A DNA stretch of 64,000 nt from Falsiruegeria litorea R37 (GTDB taxonomy: Bacteria > Pseudomonadota > Alphaproteobacteria > Rhodobacterales > Rhodobacteraceae): the NCBI RefSeq assembly GCF_900172225.1, contig NZ_FWFO01000001.1, forward strand, positions 930,001 through 994,000, written 5' to 3'. The notes below the pieces were generated by a model. That model was not told the origin of the DNA. It ran no database searches and was given only the letters and a program-made list of their open reading frames with translations. Of the stretch, positions 1 through 9,045 are shown piece by piece. The number at the start of each line of letters is the position of its first letter. Positions within the stretch are counted from its first letter, which is position 1. The translations under genes and the position numbers were made by a program.

Positions 1-1
1 G

Positions 2-496
2 CAGTCGCTTGAGGGCTCGACCTACAAGCTCAAATGGCCTGACAGTGAGCATGCAATCTACTTGACCATCAATGACATCATCATCGGCGGCCGTCGTCGC
101 CCGTTCGAAGTGTTCATCAATTCCAAGAATATGGAGCACTATGCTTGGACGCTGGCACTGACCAGGATGATTTCGGCGGTGTTCCGACGTGGTGGCGATG
201 TCTCCTTTGTTGTAGAAGAACTGAAAGCCGTGTTTGACCCGCGCGGGGGGGCCTGGGTGCAGGGCAAATACATCCCTTCGATCCTGGCGGCGATTGGTGG
301 TGTGATCGAGCAACACATGGTGGCGATCGGGTTCTTGGAGGGCGAGGGCATGGGCTTGAAGTCCGATCCGCAGGCGCAGGTGGTCAACACCGACACAAAC
401 CGCGGCAAGGCCTGCCCCAGCTGCGGCCAGTTTGACCTGGTCATGATCGAAGGCTGCATGACCTGCCGCAGTTGCGGGCATTCCAAGTGTGGCTGA
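2..496 (+). CDS. nrdJ: Vitamin B12-dependent ribonucleotide reductase, C-terminal part
   Basis: This is the last ~164 codons of a class II (adenosylcobalamin-dependent) ribonucleotide reductase, which makes deoxyribonucleotides for DNA synthesis. The reading frame is open from the window edge, so the 5' part lies outside. The tail carries the family's cysteine-rich end: a CPSC pair about 27 residues before the stop, then a second CxxC pair (CRSC) and a final Cys three residues from the stop, which relay electrons and may bind zinc. The upstream stretch (GGRRRPFEVFIN, then EQHMVAIGFLEGEG) is typical of NrdJ. A strong hairpin terminator follows 87 bp after the stop. The family call is secure; only the C-terminus is visible. 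Confidence 0.93.
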   Translation, partial: QSLEGSTYKLKWPDSEHAIYLTINDIIIGGRRRPFEVFINSKNMEHYAWTLALTRMISAVFRRGGDVSFVVEELKAVFDPRGGAWVQGKYIPSILAAIGGVIEQHMVAIGFLEGEGMGLKSDPQAQVVNTDTNRGKACPSCGQFDLVMIEGCMTCRSCGHSKCG

Positions 497-582
497 CCCG
501 GCATGGGCTCAAATTCTTGTGAAAGCTCGCATCAGTTTGCAATTTGACCAGCTTAAACTGCAATTTTGACCACTAAAAGTTT

Positions 583-617
583 GCCACCGCCCTCAAAGGG
601 GCGGTGGCTCTCTATTT
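583..617 (+). terminator. Rho-independent terminator after nrdJ
   Basis: A perfect 10-bp GC-rich stem (583-592 pairing with 599-608) with a six-base loop is followed by a T-rich stretch (ctctattttct). It lies downstream of the nrdJ stop on the same strand and has the form of an intrinsic terminator. Confidence 0.8.
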
Positions 618-767
618 TCTGGGATGTGTCGTGATGAGTTGAGTGGCTTCACATCAAGTCTTCTTAGCCTCGCAAGGCTCAGCTAAACTCAGATAGTTGA
701 AGCGTTGCTTCAGAGTTTATCAAACACCGATCCAAGCCGAGGAGCAGACAAGCCTTTATTAGTCTTC

Positions 768-1236
768 AACGAACTGGCGCCGGTCATGCCTGCGACAACG
801 TCACATATCACCCTCAGGACATTGCCTTCTGTTTTGAATGTGTCTGTCGTTACACCCGCCAGGCACTTGCCGCAGAAGTTTGGAACCGCATGGGTTCTGA
901 AGATGGGCTGGAGGTACTCTATGGGCTGTTCTTGCGCCACGGACAGCCAGAGTTCGTCCGAAGCGACAACGGCCCGGAAGTTGCATCACAGGTTACTCAG
1001 CGCTGTCTCGAGAGAGTTGGGGTAAGACCGACCCGGATCCTCCCGGGTTCACCCCAGAAGAACGGGGACAACGAAGGCTCAACGGAACGCTCCGCCGCGA
1101 GGTTCTCGATTCCGAATGGTTCACAAACACCGGGCAGGCACAGATCGCGATCAATTGCTGGCTGGAACAACACAACCACACCCGATCCCATCAGGCCCTC
1201 AACATGCGCCCACCAATGCCCGAAACTCTAATCCGA
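768..1236 (+). pseudogene. Decayed IS3-family transposase (integrase core fragment)
   Basis: Translation in one frame gives a degenerate rve/DDE core with the recognisable block FVRSDNGPE and then PGSPQKNG, typical of IS3-family OrfB. Near base 1070 the homology shifts frame and continues as LNGTLRREVLDSEWF and then NHTRSHQALNMRPP, the usual C-terminal end of these transposases. The N-terminal half and OrfA are missing. It is therefore an inactive remnant between nrdJ and the 3' end of the ABC operon. No terminal inverted repeats could be assigned. Confidence 0.75.
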
Positions 1237-1302
1237 AATGGTCCATTGAAATGAGGCTGGGCACGGTACGATCAGTTTTCACTGACCACTTTTATCAGAA
1301 CC

Positions 1303-2916
1303 TTAGCTTGCACTGATACCACGTGCCTCAAGAAGTCCAGTGAGCCAGTTTGGGTCCATCTCAGGCACCGAACTCAGCAGCAAATCAGTATAGGGATGAT
1401 GTGGCGGGGTGAACATATCGACCTTGGGCCCCTGTTCGACAACGCGGCCCTTCTGCATCACGACCACCTCGTCGGCGATGGCGCGGACAGTGGCCAGATC
1501 GTGGGTGATGAACATATACGCCAGGTTCATTTCGCGCTGGATTTTGTCCAGAAGCTTTAAAATCCCCTCGGCCACCAATTGATCAAGCGCCGAAGTCACC
1601 TCGTCACAAACGATGAATTCCGGCTCTGCCGCCAAGGCGCGGGCAATGCCGATGCGCTGCTTCTGGCCACCTGACAGTTCGGTTGGATAGCGGTTGATAT
1701 ACTGATCCGGTTCCAGCTCGATCTGATCCATCAGCGCCCGAACCCGTTCGGTGGCGGCGCGCCCGCGCAGGCCCAGATAGAACTGCACAGGGCGGCCAAT
1801 GATTTCACCCAGGGTTTGTTTGGGATTAAGTGCTGTGTCGGCCATCTGATAGATCATCTGGGCTTTGCGCAGCTGGTCTTTGCTACGCCTGCGAAAGTGA
1901 CCCGGCATCTCCTGACCGTCAAACAGAACGCGGCCATCGCGCGGAGGCAGCAGGCCGGTGATGACCCGCGCCGTAGTGGACTTGCCAGACCCGCTTTCAC
2001 CCACCACGGCCACGGTGCGCCCCGCATGGATGTCAAAGCTCACATTCTCCAGCACGGGCGTCGCGCCATAGGCCGCAGTCACGTTTTCGACCCGCACAAT
2101 GGGCACCGCATTCGCCGCCGGGGCTGGTTTCGGCTGGGCCTCCATCGAGCGCACGGCCCAGAGTGATTTGGTGTAGTCCTGTTTCGGGGCCGACAGCATG
2201 GTGACGGTGTCAGCCTCTTCGACCTCATCCCCTTTCAGCAGCACTTTGATCCGGTCGGCCATCTGCGCCACCACGGCCAGATCGTGGGTGATGTAAATTG
2301 CGGCAGTGTTGTATTCGCGTACGATGTCGCGGATCGCGCTGAGCACCTCGATCTGTGTGGTGACGTCCAGCGCCGTAGTCGGCTCGTCAAAGATGATCAG
2401 ATCGGGGCGACAAGACATTGCCATGGCGGTCATCGCCCGTTGCAATTGCCCGCCCGAGACCTGATGCGGATAGCGAAAGCCGATCTGATGCGGTTCGGGC
2501 AGTTGCAGTTTCTCGAACAGCTCGACCGCTTCCTCTTCGGCCTGTTTGCGGTTCATGACACCGTGCACAACCGGGCCTTCGCAGTACTGGTCGATCAATT
2601 TGTGGGCCGGGTTGAACGACGCCGCTGCTGATTGCGCCACATAGGCGATGCGCACACCGCGCAAATCCTCGGCGCTGCCGGCGCGCAAATCCGCCCCGTC
2701 AAAGTTGATGGTTCCGCCCGAGATGCGACACCCATCCCGGCAATAGCCCATGGCCGCCAAGCCAATGGTTGATTTACCGGCGCCGGATTCCCCGATCAGG
2801 CCCAACACTTCGCCCTTTTTCAGATCTATGTCGACGCCATGTACGATCTCGATCCAGTCATCACCGGTGTTTCCCTCAATGCGCAGATCGCGGATGGTCA
2901 GGAGTTGTTCGCTCAT
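1303..2916 (-). CDS. Peptide/opine-type ABC transporter, fused double ATPase subunit
   Basis: A 537-residue protein with two complete ABC ATPase domains in tandem, equivalent to DppD and DppF (or GsiA) in one chain. Each half has a Walker A (GESGAGKST near residue 45 and GESGSGKST in the second half), an LSGGQ-like signature (VSGGQLQR, LSGGQKQR) and a Walker B (LIIFDEPTTALD, FIVCDEVTSALD). The second Walker B has V in place of the usual P after DE. The start at 2916 (MSEQLLTIRDL) follows an aaggagag ribosome site; a longer frame to 2967 exists but lacks one. It is the last gene of the six-gene operon and energises import of the substrate bound by the protein encoded at 7287-8888. Confidence 0.9.
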   Translation of the reverse strand: MSEQLLTIRDLRIEGNTGDDWIEIVHGVDIDLKKGEVLGLIGESGAGKSTIGLAAMGYCRDGCRISGGTINFDGADLRAGSAEDLRGVRIAYVAQSAAASFNPAHKLIDQYCEGPVVHGVMNRKQAEEEAVELFEKLQLPEPHQIGFRYPHQVSGGQLQRAMTAMAMSCRPDLIIFDEPTTALDVTTQIEVLSAIRDIVREYNTAAIYITHDLAVVAQMADRIKVLLKGDEVEEADTVTMLSAPKQDYTKSLWAVRSMEAQPKPAPAANAVPIVRVENVTAAYGATPVLENVSFDIHAGRTVAVVGESGSGKSTTARVITGLLPPRDGRVLFDGQEMPGHFRRRSKDQLRKAQMIYQMADTALNPKQTLGEIIGRPVQFYLGLRGRAATERVRALMDQIELEPDQYINRYPTELSGGQKQRIGIARALAAEPEFIVCDEVTSALDQLVAEGILKLLDKIQREMNLAYMFITHDLATVRAIADEVVVMQKGRVVEQGPKVDMFTPPHHPYTDLLLSSVPEMDPNWLTGLLEARGISAS

Positions 2917-2930
2917 GTTTCTCTCCTTCT

Positions 2931-3749
2931 TTAGCTCTTCAGCCCGGATGCGCGATGCAGCATCCAATCCACGATAAAATTCACTGCGATGGTCAGCAGG
3001 GCGATGGCAGCGGCAGGCAGCAATGGTGTGACATCACCAAAGGTGATCAGCGCAGCGTTGTCGCGCACCATCGAGCCCCAATCGGCGGTTGGCGGCTGCA
3101 GGCCGAGCCCCAGAAAAGACAGGGCCGAGATGGCGAGGAATACAAAGCAGAAGCGCAATCCGAATTCGGCCACCAGCGGCGGCATGATGTTGGGCAAAAT
3201 CTCTTTGCGGATGATCCAGACCAGACCTTCTCCGCGCAGCTGAGCCGCCTCGACAAAATCCAGCACGATCACGTTCATCGACACCGCCCGCGCAAGCCGG
3301 AACACCCGCGTCGAATCCAGTACAGCGATCACCAGCACCACCGAAACGATTGATGTGCCAAAGATGGTCAGCAGCAGCAGCGCAAAGATCAGCGACGGCA
3401 CTGACATCAGCACATCGACAATGCGCGAGAATATCTGATCGATCCAACCCCCCATGGTCGTTGCCAGAAGCCCCATCGCTGCACCCAGCAGAAAGGCCAA
3501 CGCAGTGGTGACAAGCGCGATCCCCACGGTGTTGCGCGCCGCATAGATCAGTCGGCTCAACATATCGCGGCCCAGATTGTCGGTACCCAGTAAATACGGC
3601 GCGCCCCAGGGTTCGAATTCAGAGCCCACAATCTCGGTCTCGCCAAACGGAGCGAGAACCGGCGCGAAGGCCATCACGATGACATAGAACGCCACGGTCA
3701 GGATGCCGAACCAGGCGGTTGGTGGCGCTTTTTTCAGGTCTTTCCACAT
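2931..3749 (-). CDS. ABC transporter permease, DppC/OppC type
   Basis: A 272-residue inner-membrane permease of the BPD_transp_1 family. It has an N-terminal transmembrane segment after about residue 10 (FGILTVAFYVIVMAFAPVLA), the DppC-typical extracytoplasmic entry sequence with LLGTDNLGRDMLSRLIYAAR, and five further hydrophobic segments. The EAA loop is visible as VEAAQLRGEG followed by ILPNIMPPL, which docks on the ATPase. It lies 12 bp after the DppB-like gene and 14 bp before the ATPase gene, so it is part of the same transcript. Confidence 0.9.
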   Translation of the reverse strand: MWKDLKKAPPTAWFGILTVAFYVIVMAFAPVLAPFGETEIVGSEFEPWGAPYLLGTDNLGRDMLSRLIYAARNTVGIALVTTALAFLLGAAMGLLATTMGGWIDQIFSRIVDVLMSVPSLIFALLLLTIFGTSIVSVVLVIAVLDSTRVFRLARAVSMNVIVLDFVEAAQLRGEGLVWIIRKEILPNIMPPLVAEFGLRFCFVFLAISALSFLGLGLQPPTADWGSMVRDNAALITFGDVTPLLPAAAIALLTIAVNFIVDWMLHRASGLKS

Positions 3750-3761
3750 CAGCGCGGCCCC

Positions 3762-4718
3762 CTATTTGCGGTGCATCAGGCGCGGGTTGGTCGCAATCGA
3801 CAGCACATCCGCAGTGAGGTTCAGTAGGATATAAACGGTGGCGAAGATCAGGCAGGCGGCTTGCACCACAGTCACGTCGCGCTTGGCCACGCTATCGACC
3901 AGCAACTGTCCAAGACCGGGATAGACAAACACCACTTCGATCAGCACCACGCCAGTGATCAAATAGGCCAGGTTCAACGCCACGACGTTGATGATCGGGG
4001 CCAACGCATTTGGCAGCGCATGTTTGACGATCACACGCAGTCGTTTCATGCCTTTCAGCCCTGCCATCTCGATATAGGGTTGCGCCAGAAGGTTGATGAT
4101 TGATGCCCGGGTCATCCGCATCATGTGCGCAGTAACAACCAGCGTCAGCGTCAGCGCGGGCAAAAAGCCCCGGTACAGGAATTCAGTGAATGGAGCGCCA
4201 TCTTCAATAGCGGCAAGCGCCGGAAACAGACCCAGTTTCGAAGAAAAGATCAGGATCAGGATGTAGGCCACGAAAAATTCGGGGAACGAAATCGAAGCCA
4301 ACGTGAATATGTTCACCACCCGATCAAAGATCGTGTTGCGATACAGCGCGGCCAGCAGACCCAGTGTGATGGCAATTGGCACCGCAATGACAGCGGCATA
4401 GATCGCCAGTTTGATCGTATTCACGAACCGGTTTCCGATCAATTCGCCAATATCACGGCCATTGGCCAATGAAGTTCCAAAGTCACCCTGAATCGCGCCC
4501 CCGAGCCAGTTTACATACCGTTGGTAGGCAGGCTGGTTAAGGCCGAGTTGTTCGCGAAGCTCGGCCAAAGTCTCTTCGGTTGCACCTTGTCCCAGCAACT
4601 CCTGTGCCAGATCCCCTGGCAACATCTCGACCGCGCCAAAGATCAGAAGGGAGACAACAAACAGCGTCAGTAACCCGATCCCCAATCGCTGCAGGATCAT
4701 TTTCATCAGTGCATGCAT
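3762..4718 (-). CDS. ABC transporter permease, DppB/OppB type
   Basis: A 318-residue inner-membrane permease. It shows the DppB-family N-terminus (ILQRLGIGLLTLFVVSLLIF, first membrane segment), then the family's periplasmic region with LPGDLAQELLGQGATEE and LGLNQPAYQRYVNWL, and five more hydrophobic segments. The EAA motif region is the stretch around EMAGLKGMKRL before a VKHALPNALAP loop. The start at 4718 is preceded by ggggggac. It pairs with the DppC-like permease to form the membrane channel of this importer. Confidence 0.9.
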   Translation of the reverse strand: MHALMKMILQRLGIGLLTLFVVSLLIFGAVEMLPGDLAQELLGQGATEETLAELREQLGLNQPAYQRYVNWLGGAIQGDFGTSLANGRDIGELIGNRFVNTIKLAIYAAVIAVPIAITLGLLAALYRNTIFDRVVNIFTLASISFPEFFVAYILILIFSSKLGLFPALAAIEDGAPFTEFLYRGFLPALTLTLVVTAHMMRMTRASIINLLAQPYIEMAGLKGMKRLRVIVKHALPNALAPIINVVALNLAYLITGVVLIEVVFVYPGLGQLLVDSVAKRDVTVVQAACLIFATVYILLNLTADVLSIATNPRLMHRK

Positions 4719-4742
4719 GGCGAAGTCCCCCCTTTGTCCGGA

Positions 4743-5129
4743 TCAGTCGGCAAGGAACATCATGAAATACTTCTTCATGTGCCCCTCTTGCCGCCAAATC
4801 CCGTTAAAACCTTTGGGCATGAAAAAGCTGTCACCGACCTCGAACACTTCTTCGTGGCCCGCCGCGTCGATGATGGTGCAGCTGCCTTCGAGCACGACCA
4901 TGAATTCATCCGCGGCATAGTCGGTGATCTGCTCGGCATAGGCCGTGCTTTCCCAGATGCCCACCCGCGAGCGCCCGGCCATGTCGCGGCACTGGTCGAA
5001 GTAGATCAGGTTGCGGTCCTGTGGGGTGCCCTCGATCACGCCGTCATGGGTGACGTCCTGCCACGGGTTGAAGGTGGCGCCGTCGCCATCAGGATGCAGG
5101 CGGATGACGGGGATGTTCTGTTCGGTCAT
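4743..5129 (-). CDS. Small cupin-domain protein
   Basis: A 128-residue single-domain cupin resembling the Cupin_3 (DUF861, EutQ-like) group. The second cupin motif is clear in FEVGDSFFMPKGFNGIW; the first motif region reads EFMVVLEGSCTII. The start at 5129 (MTEQNIPVIRL) follows an aaggac site; a longer frame to 5159 would overlap the preceding gene and lacks a ribosome site. It is encoded between the flavoenzyme and the permeases. Such small cupins often bind a small metabolite or serve as accessory proteins in catabolic operons, but the sequence does not reveal its ligand. Confidence 0.8.
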   Translation of the reverse strand: MTEQNIPVIRLHPDGDGATFNPWQDVTHDGVIEGTPQDRNLIYFDQCRDMAGRSRVGIWESTAYAEQITDYAADEFMVVLEGSCTIIDAAGHEEVFEVGDSFFMPKGFNGIWRQEGHMKKYFMMFLAD

Positions 5130-5139
5130 GAGTTGTCCT

Positions 5140-7212
5140 TCATTCTGCCGCATCCGCATGGGCGGCCTGTCTGTTCAAAGAAAAGCGTTCACGGGCATAG
5201 GACACGTCCTGTGCGGCCTGCCCGATTTCCCGACCCAGCCGGTGCCCGGCAAAAACGGCGTGGGCGATCAGACCCGGCGCAACGCAATCGCCGATGGGGG
5301 TCACGGAGTTGATCCCGGCCTCGGCAAGCGGTTGTTGCGTCAGCGCATCAAACAGCGCGCTATCCGGTCGGCGGCTGGTTAGCATCAGCAGGTGATCGCC
5401 CTCGCGCGTGACGCTTTGCCCCGTTAAGCCATCCACAAAGGTGAACTGGCCCTGCGTGGCGTCAGACAGGGTGAACTCTTGCGACACGGACACACCGCGC
5501 TCGACCATCCGTGCCCGCAACCGGCGCTGTTCCAGTGTCAGCCGGGTCCAGCGAGCAAAAGTTTCATGCGGGGTTACAATCTCGACCGTCGCGCCCTGTT
5601 TGAGAAGCTGTTCGGCCAGTGCGGCCGCCAGATACGACCCGTCATCGTCATAGATCACCACATGGCCTGACACCTGGTTGCCGTCCATCACGTCATCGGG
5701 CGTCAGTACCGGAGGCAGGTCCAGCGGGCGGTAATGACTGCGCCCAACCCCATCGGCCCGCCAGCGCGCGCCGGTGGCCAGAACCACGTTTTCAAAACCA
5801 AAGTCCAGCACATCTTCTGCCCCAAGCAGAGAGGAATGGTACAGATCCACGTTGGCCATCTGTCGTAGCTGCAACAGCCTGTGTTCGCGCACGCGGATCC
5901 ACTCGGCCAGCCCCGGCAGCGCGCTTTCGCGCCGGATCCGGCCACCAAAATCACTCGCGGCCTCGGCGACCGCCACGTCATAGCCGCGTTTGGCCAAGAC
6001 CAGCGCCGCCTCGAGCCCCGCAGGGCCAGATCCGACGATCAGCGCGTTTTCGGGAGATCCAATGCGTGACACGATCTCGGGGTGCCAATCACGGCGCCAT
6101 TCCTCCATCATTGTCGGATTCTGGGTGCAACGCATGGTCGTGAATGAATTCTCGCCCGAAATGCACAGGTTGCAGCCAATGCATTCGCGGATTTCGTCCA
6201 CTCGGCCGGTCCGCACTTTTTCTGGCAGGAACGGATCGGCAATCGAGGGCCGCGCACAGCCGACCAGATCCATCACACCGCGCCGGACCTGACCGGCCAT
6301 GGTATCGGGTGAGGTAAAGCGGCCCACACCGACCACCGGCTTGTCAGACACCTGTTTGACAAACGAGATCAGATCCTCTTGATGCCCTTCGCCCGCAAAG
6401 CGCGAGGTGGCGCTGTCATGACCCCAGTCATTGATGTTAACATCCCAAAGGTCGGGCATGTTTGCAGTCGCTTCGACGATGTCGCGCAGCTCGTCCCGTT
6501 CAATGATCCGGTGCCGCTGCAACTGCGCGACCGAGAAACGGATCGCGACAGCGCAACGGTCCCCCACCGCATCTTTGGTATCCGCCAAGACCTCATGAAA
6601 CAGCCGCATCCGGTTTTCCAGCGATCCGCCGTATTCGTCCGAGCGGTCATTCAGGTAGGGCGAGAAGAACTGAGACAGGATCGAGTTTTCGTGGCTGCAA
6701 TACAGGTAAACGATATCGAACCCGGCCTCGCGCGCCCTTATCGCGGCCTCGCGGTGACGGCGGCGAAACGCCTTGATATCGCTTTTGTCCATTACCCGCG
6801 ACTGGCGTGGATCGATCGCCTCAAGGATCGGACGTGAGGATGGCCCCATCGGGAGCTCGCGGCTGATGCGGTTGCTGGCTGCCATGCCGAAATGCGCCAA
6901 CTCGCATCCCGCCAGCGCGCCGTGTTCGTGGATCGCATCCACGGTGAGGCGCTGCACATCGACATCCCCTGCATCCCACAGTCGCTGCATGGCAAAAGGG
7001 GCGATGTCGCTATAGGCATCGACCATCAGGTTTTCGGTGCAGACCACACCCCATCCACCTTCGGCCTTCATTCCCCGCATCGCAGCGATCACATGAGGCG
7101 CGGCATCCCCGATGCCGTTGCAATGGGGCACTTGATATAATCTGTTCGGGGCCGTGACCGGGCCAATCTGTACCGGTTCAAACAATAGGGAATGGGCTTT
7201 CGCCAGGCTCAT
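5140..7212 (-). CDS. Trimethylamine/dimethylglycine dehydrogenase-type FMN and Fe-S oxidoreductase
   Basis: A 690-residue protein of the trimethylamine-dehydrogenase family, which oxidatively removes N-methyl groups. Residues 1-380 form an old-yellow-enzyme TIM barrel. Cys31 in QVPHCNGIG aligns with the cysteine that binds FMN covalently in trimethylamine dehydrogenase. Cys344, Cys347, Cys350 and Cys362 form the 4Fe-4S motif. A Rossmann nucleotide-binding site (LIVGSGPAGLEAAL) follows. From memory of the family, the aromatic box for trimethylamine looks only partly kept (WGHD present; Asn where the enzyme has Tyr60), so a methylated amino acid such as dimethylglycine or N-methylproline is more likely than trimethylamine. 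The start at 7212 was chosen by homology; its ribosome site is weak. It sits between the binding-protein and cupin genes of the ABC operon. Confidence 0.87.
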   Translation of the reverse strand: MSLAKAHSLLFEPVQIGPVTAPNRLYQVPHCNGIGDAAPHVIAAMRGMKAEGGWGVVCTENLMVDAYSDIAPFAMQRLWDAGDVDVQRLTVDAIHEHGALAGCELAHFGMAASNRISRELPMGPSSRPILEAIDPRQSRVMDKSDIKAFRRRHREAAIRAREAGFDIVYLYCSHENSILSQFFSPYLNDRSDEYGGSLENRMRLFHEVLADTKDAVGDRCAVAIRFSVAQLQRHRIIERDELRDIVEATANMPDLWDVNINDWGHDSATSRFAGEGHQEDLISFVKQVSDKPVVGVGRFTSPDTMAGQVRRGVMDLVGCARPSIADPFLPEKVRTGRVDEIRECIGCNLCISGENSFTTMRCTQNPTMMEEWRRDWHPEIVSRIGSPENALIVGSGPAGLEAALVLAKRGYDVAVAEAASDFGGRIRRESALPGLAEWIRVREHRLLQLRQMANVDLYHSSLLGAEDVLDFGFENVVLATGARWRADGVGRSHYRPLDLPPVLTPDDVMDGNQVSGHVVIYDDDGSYLAAALAEQLLKQGATVEIVTPHETFARWTRLTLEQRRLRARMVERGVSVSQEFTLSDATQGQFTFVDGLTGQSVTREGDHLLMLTSRRPDSALFDALTQQPLAEAGINSVTPIGDCVAPGLIAHAVFAGHRLGREIGQAAQDVSYARERFSLNRQAAHADAAE

Positions 7213-7286
7213 ACAGGAACCCTTTTGCGCCAGAGAAAAAGAGGGCGGCGCGGGACAAGCCCAACGCCGCCACAGTCGGGGATTTA

Positions 7287-8888
7287 TTAGGTGAACCACC
7301 AGCGGTTGGCGATTTTATAGCCATCCATATCCGCGTGTTTTGCCACCTGATCGGCGTGCGCTACCTTGTTGGAATGCGCCGAAACATAGCTGGCAAACAT
7401 CGGGATGACCGATCCACCGCGTTCGTTCAGGATCGCCTGAAGTTGCCAATACATGTCCTTGCGCTTGGCGGTGTCCAACTCGGACCGCGCCGCGACCAGA
7501 AGCTCGTTGAAGTCCGGGAAATCCATGAAGGATTCATTCCAGGCCGCGCCGCCCTCATAAGCGGTGGTCAGCGTGCGGTCTTCGATCGGGCTGCCATTCC
7601 AGTATGAGAACGACCAGGGCTTTTTCATCCAAACGTTGGACCAATAACCATCCGCCGGCTCGCGCACCACGTCCAGAGTGATACCTGCAGGGGCCGCGTG
7701 CTCTTTATAAAGAACCGCTGTGTCCACTGCGCCGGCAAAGGCTGCGTCCGAGGGGTGAATGCCCACGGTCAACGAGTCCAGGTCAGCCTGTTTCAGATAG
7801 TGCTTCGCCTTGTCCGGATCATAGGTGCGTTGCGCCAGCTCGCTGTTAAAGAACCGGTTGGCCGAGGAAATCGGGTGGTCGTTGCCCACCGAGCCATAGC
7901 CACGCAGAACGGTTTTGACGACGGCTTCTCGGTCGATGCCATGCTTCAGCGCCAGACGGATGTTATTGTCTGTGAACGGGTTCGTGGTGATGTTCATCGG
8001 CAGCGTGTAGTGCTGCATCCCCTTGACCTCTTGAACGGTGATGCCCGACTGCCGCTTGAGCAGGTGCACCGTGTTCAGATCCACCCGGTCGATGTAATCC
8101 ACATCGCCTGACACCAACGCATTGGTGCGCGCGGTGCTGTCGGCAATCGTGATGAATTCAACCGAGTCAAAGTTCTGACCGTCGCCATAGAAATTGTCAT
8201 TGCGGCTGGTGCGGGCACGGACGCCGGGGTCAAAGCTTTCCAACTTGTAGGGACCAACACCGATACCATCACGCGCGGCGACTTCGACGCTGCCGCCGTC
8301 CGATGGCATGATGACCAGGCGAAAGTCGGACAGAATGAACGGGAAATCCGCGTTGCCGCCGTTCAGCTCGATCACAACGGTGTTTGCATCGGGGGCCGAG
8401 ATGTTCGTGACCGGATCAAGGAAAGGCTTGGCAGACGAGGTGCTTTCGCCCCGGTGGTGATTGAGCGATGCGATCACGTCATTTGCGTCGATGGTCTTAC
8501 CATTGTGCGCAGTGACACCCGAGCGGATCTTGAAGGTCCATGCCGTGGCGTCAGAACTGGCTTCCCAGCTTTCGGCGACTGCGGATTGCAGGGTGCTGTC
8601 AGTGCCCACTTCGGTCAGCGATGAATGAATCGTCGACCCCAGCGTTTGCGAGAAAGCGTTTGCATAGGTGGCCGGATCCAACGAGTCGGTGGTTGAGCCG
8701 CCGCCGACGCCGATGCGGAAATTACCGCCCTTGTTGGGCGTCGCCGCCTGTGCCTGGCTGCCAATTAGCCCAGCGGGCACAGCTGCCATCAGCCCTAGCG
8801 CACTGGCCTGTTGCAGAAAGCCGCGCCGCGACAACCGGTTCTCGGACAGTTCGCGCTTTAGAAATTCGAACCGTGTATAATCTGGCAT
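7287..8888 (-). CDS. ABC transporter substrate-binding protein, family 5 (peptide/opine type), Tat-exported
   Basis: A 533-residue periplasmic binding protein of the SBP_bac_5 family. A twin-arginine signal is visible at residues 20-25 (SRRGFL), followed by a hydrophobic stretch and a likely cleavage after SQAQA near residue 48. The domain has family features such as LAESW-like (VAESWEAS), FKIRSGVTAHNGKTIDANDV and a GVGPYKLESFDPG block. The start at 8888 (MPDYTRFEFL) is preceded by ggagga. It is the first gene of the operon and faces the regulator at 9046 across an operator-like region. The substrate is presumably the methylated compound processed by the flavoenzyme encoded next to it. Confidence 0.9.
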   Translation of the reverse strand: MPDYTRFEFLKRELSENRLSRRGFLQQASALGLMAAVPAGLIGSQAQAATPNKGGNFRIGVGGGSTTDSLDPATYANAFSQTLGSTIHSSLTEVGTDSTLQSAVAESWEASSDATAWTFKIRSGVTAHNGKTIDANDVIASLNHHRGESTSSAKPFLDPVTNISAPDANTVVIELNGGNADFPFILSDFRLVIMPSDGGSVEVAARDGIGVGPYKLESFDPGVRARTSRNDNFYGDGQNFDSVEFITIADSTARTNALVSGDVDYIDRVDLNTVHLLKRQSGITVQEVKGMQHYTLPMNITTNPFTDNNIRLALKHGIDREAVVKTVLRGYGSVGNDHPISSANRFFNSELAQRTYDPDKAKHYLKQADLDSLTVGIHPSDAAFAGAVDTAVLYKEHAAPAGITLDVVREPADGYWSNVWMKKPWSFSYWNGSPIEDRTLTTAYEGGAAWNESFMDFPDFNELLVAARSELDTAKRKDMYWQLQAILNERGGSVIPMFASYVSAHSNKVAHADQVAKHADMDGYKIANRWWFT

Positions 8889-8968
8889 CTGATGTCCTCC
8901 CATCTTGCTGGTCGCTGACCATGTTCTGCTGGGGACACTTCCATAAACGGGCACACAATGTGGATTTC

Positions 8969-9017
8969 GCTAGTTTTAGCTTGTTTTAGCGAAAGATCTC
9001 TTTTAGCGAAAACTAGC
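8969..9017. promoter_or_regulatory. Operator-like repeats between the ABC operon and its regulator
   Basis: The divergent intergenic region holds a perfect 9-bp inverted repeat (gctagtttt at 8969-8977 and aaaactagc at 9009-9017) enclosing three copies of ttttagc (8974, 8984, 9001), two of which extend to ttttagcgaaa. This density of phased repeats between a catabolic operon and a divergent helix-turn-helix gene is what a regulator binding site looks like. Binding itself is inferred. Confidence 0.65.
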
Positions 9018-9045
9018 TAAAGAATTTGCGGGGATTTGGAAAAAA

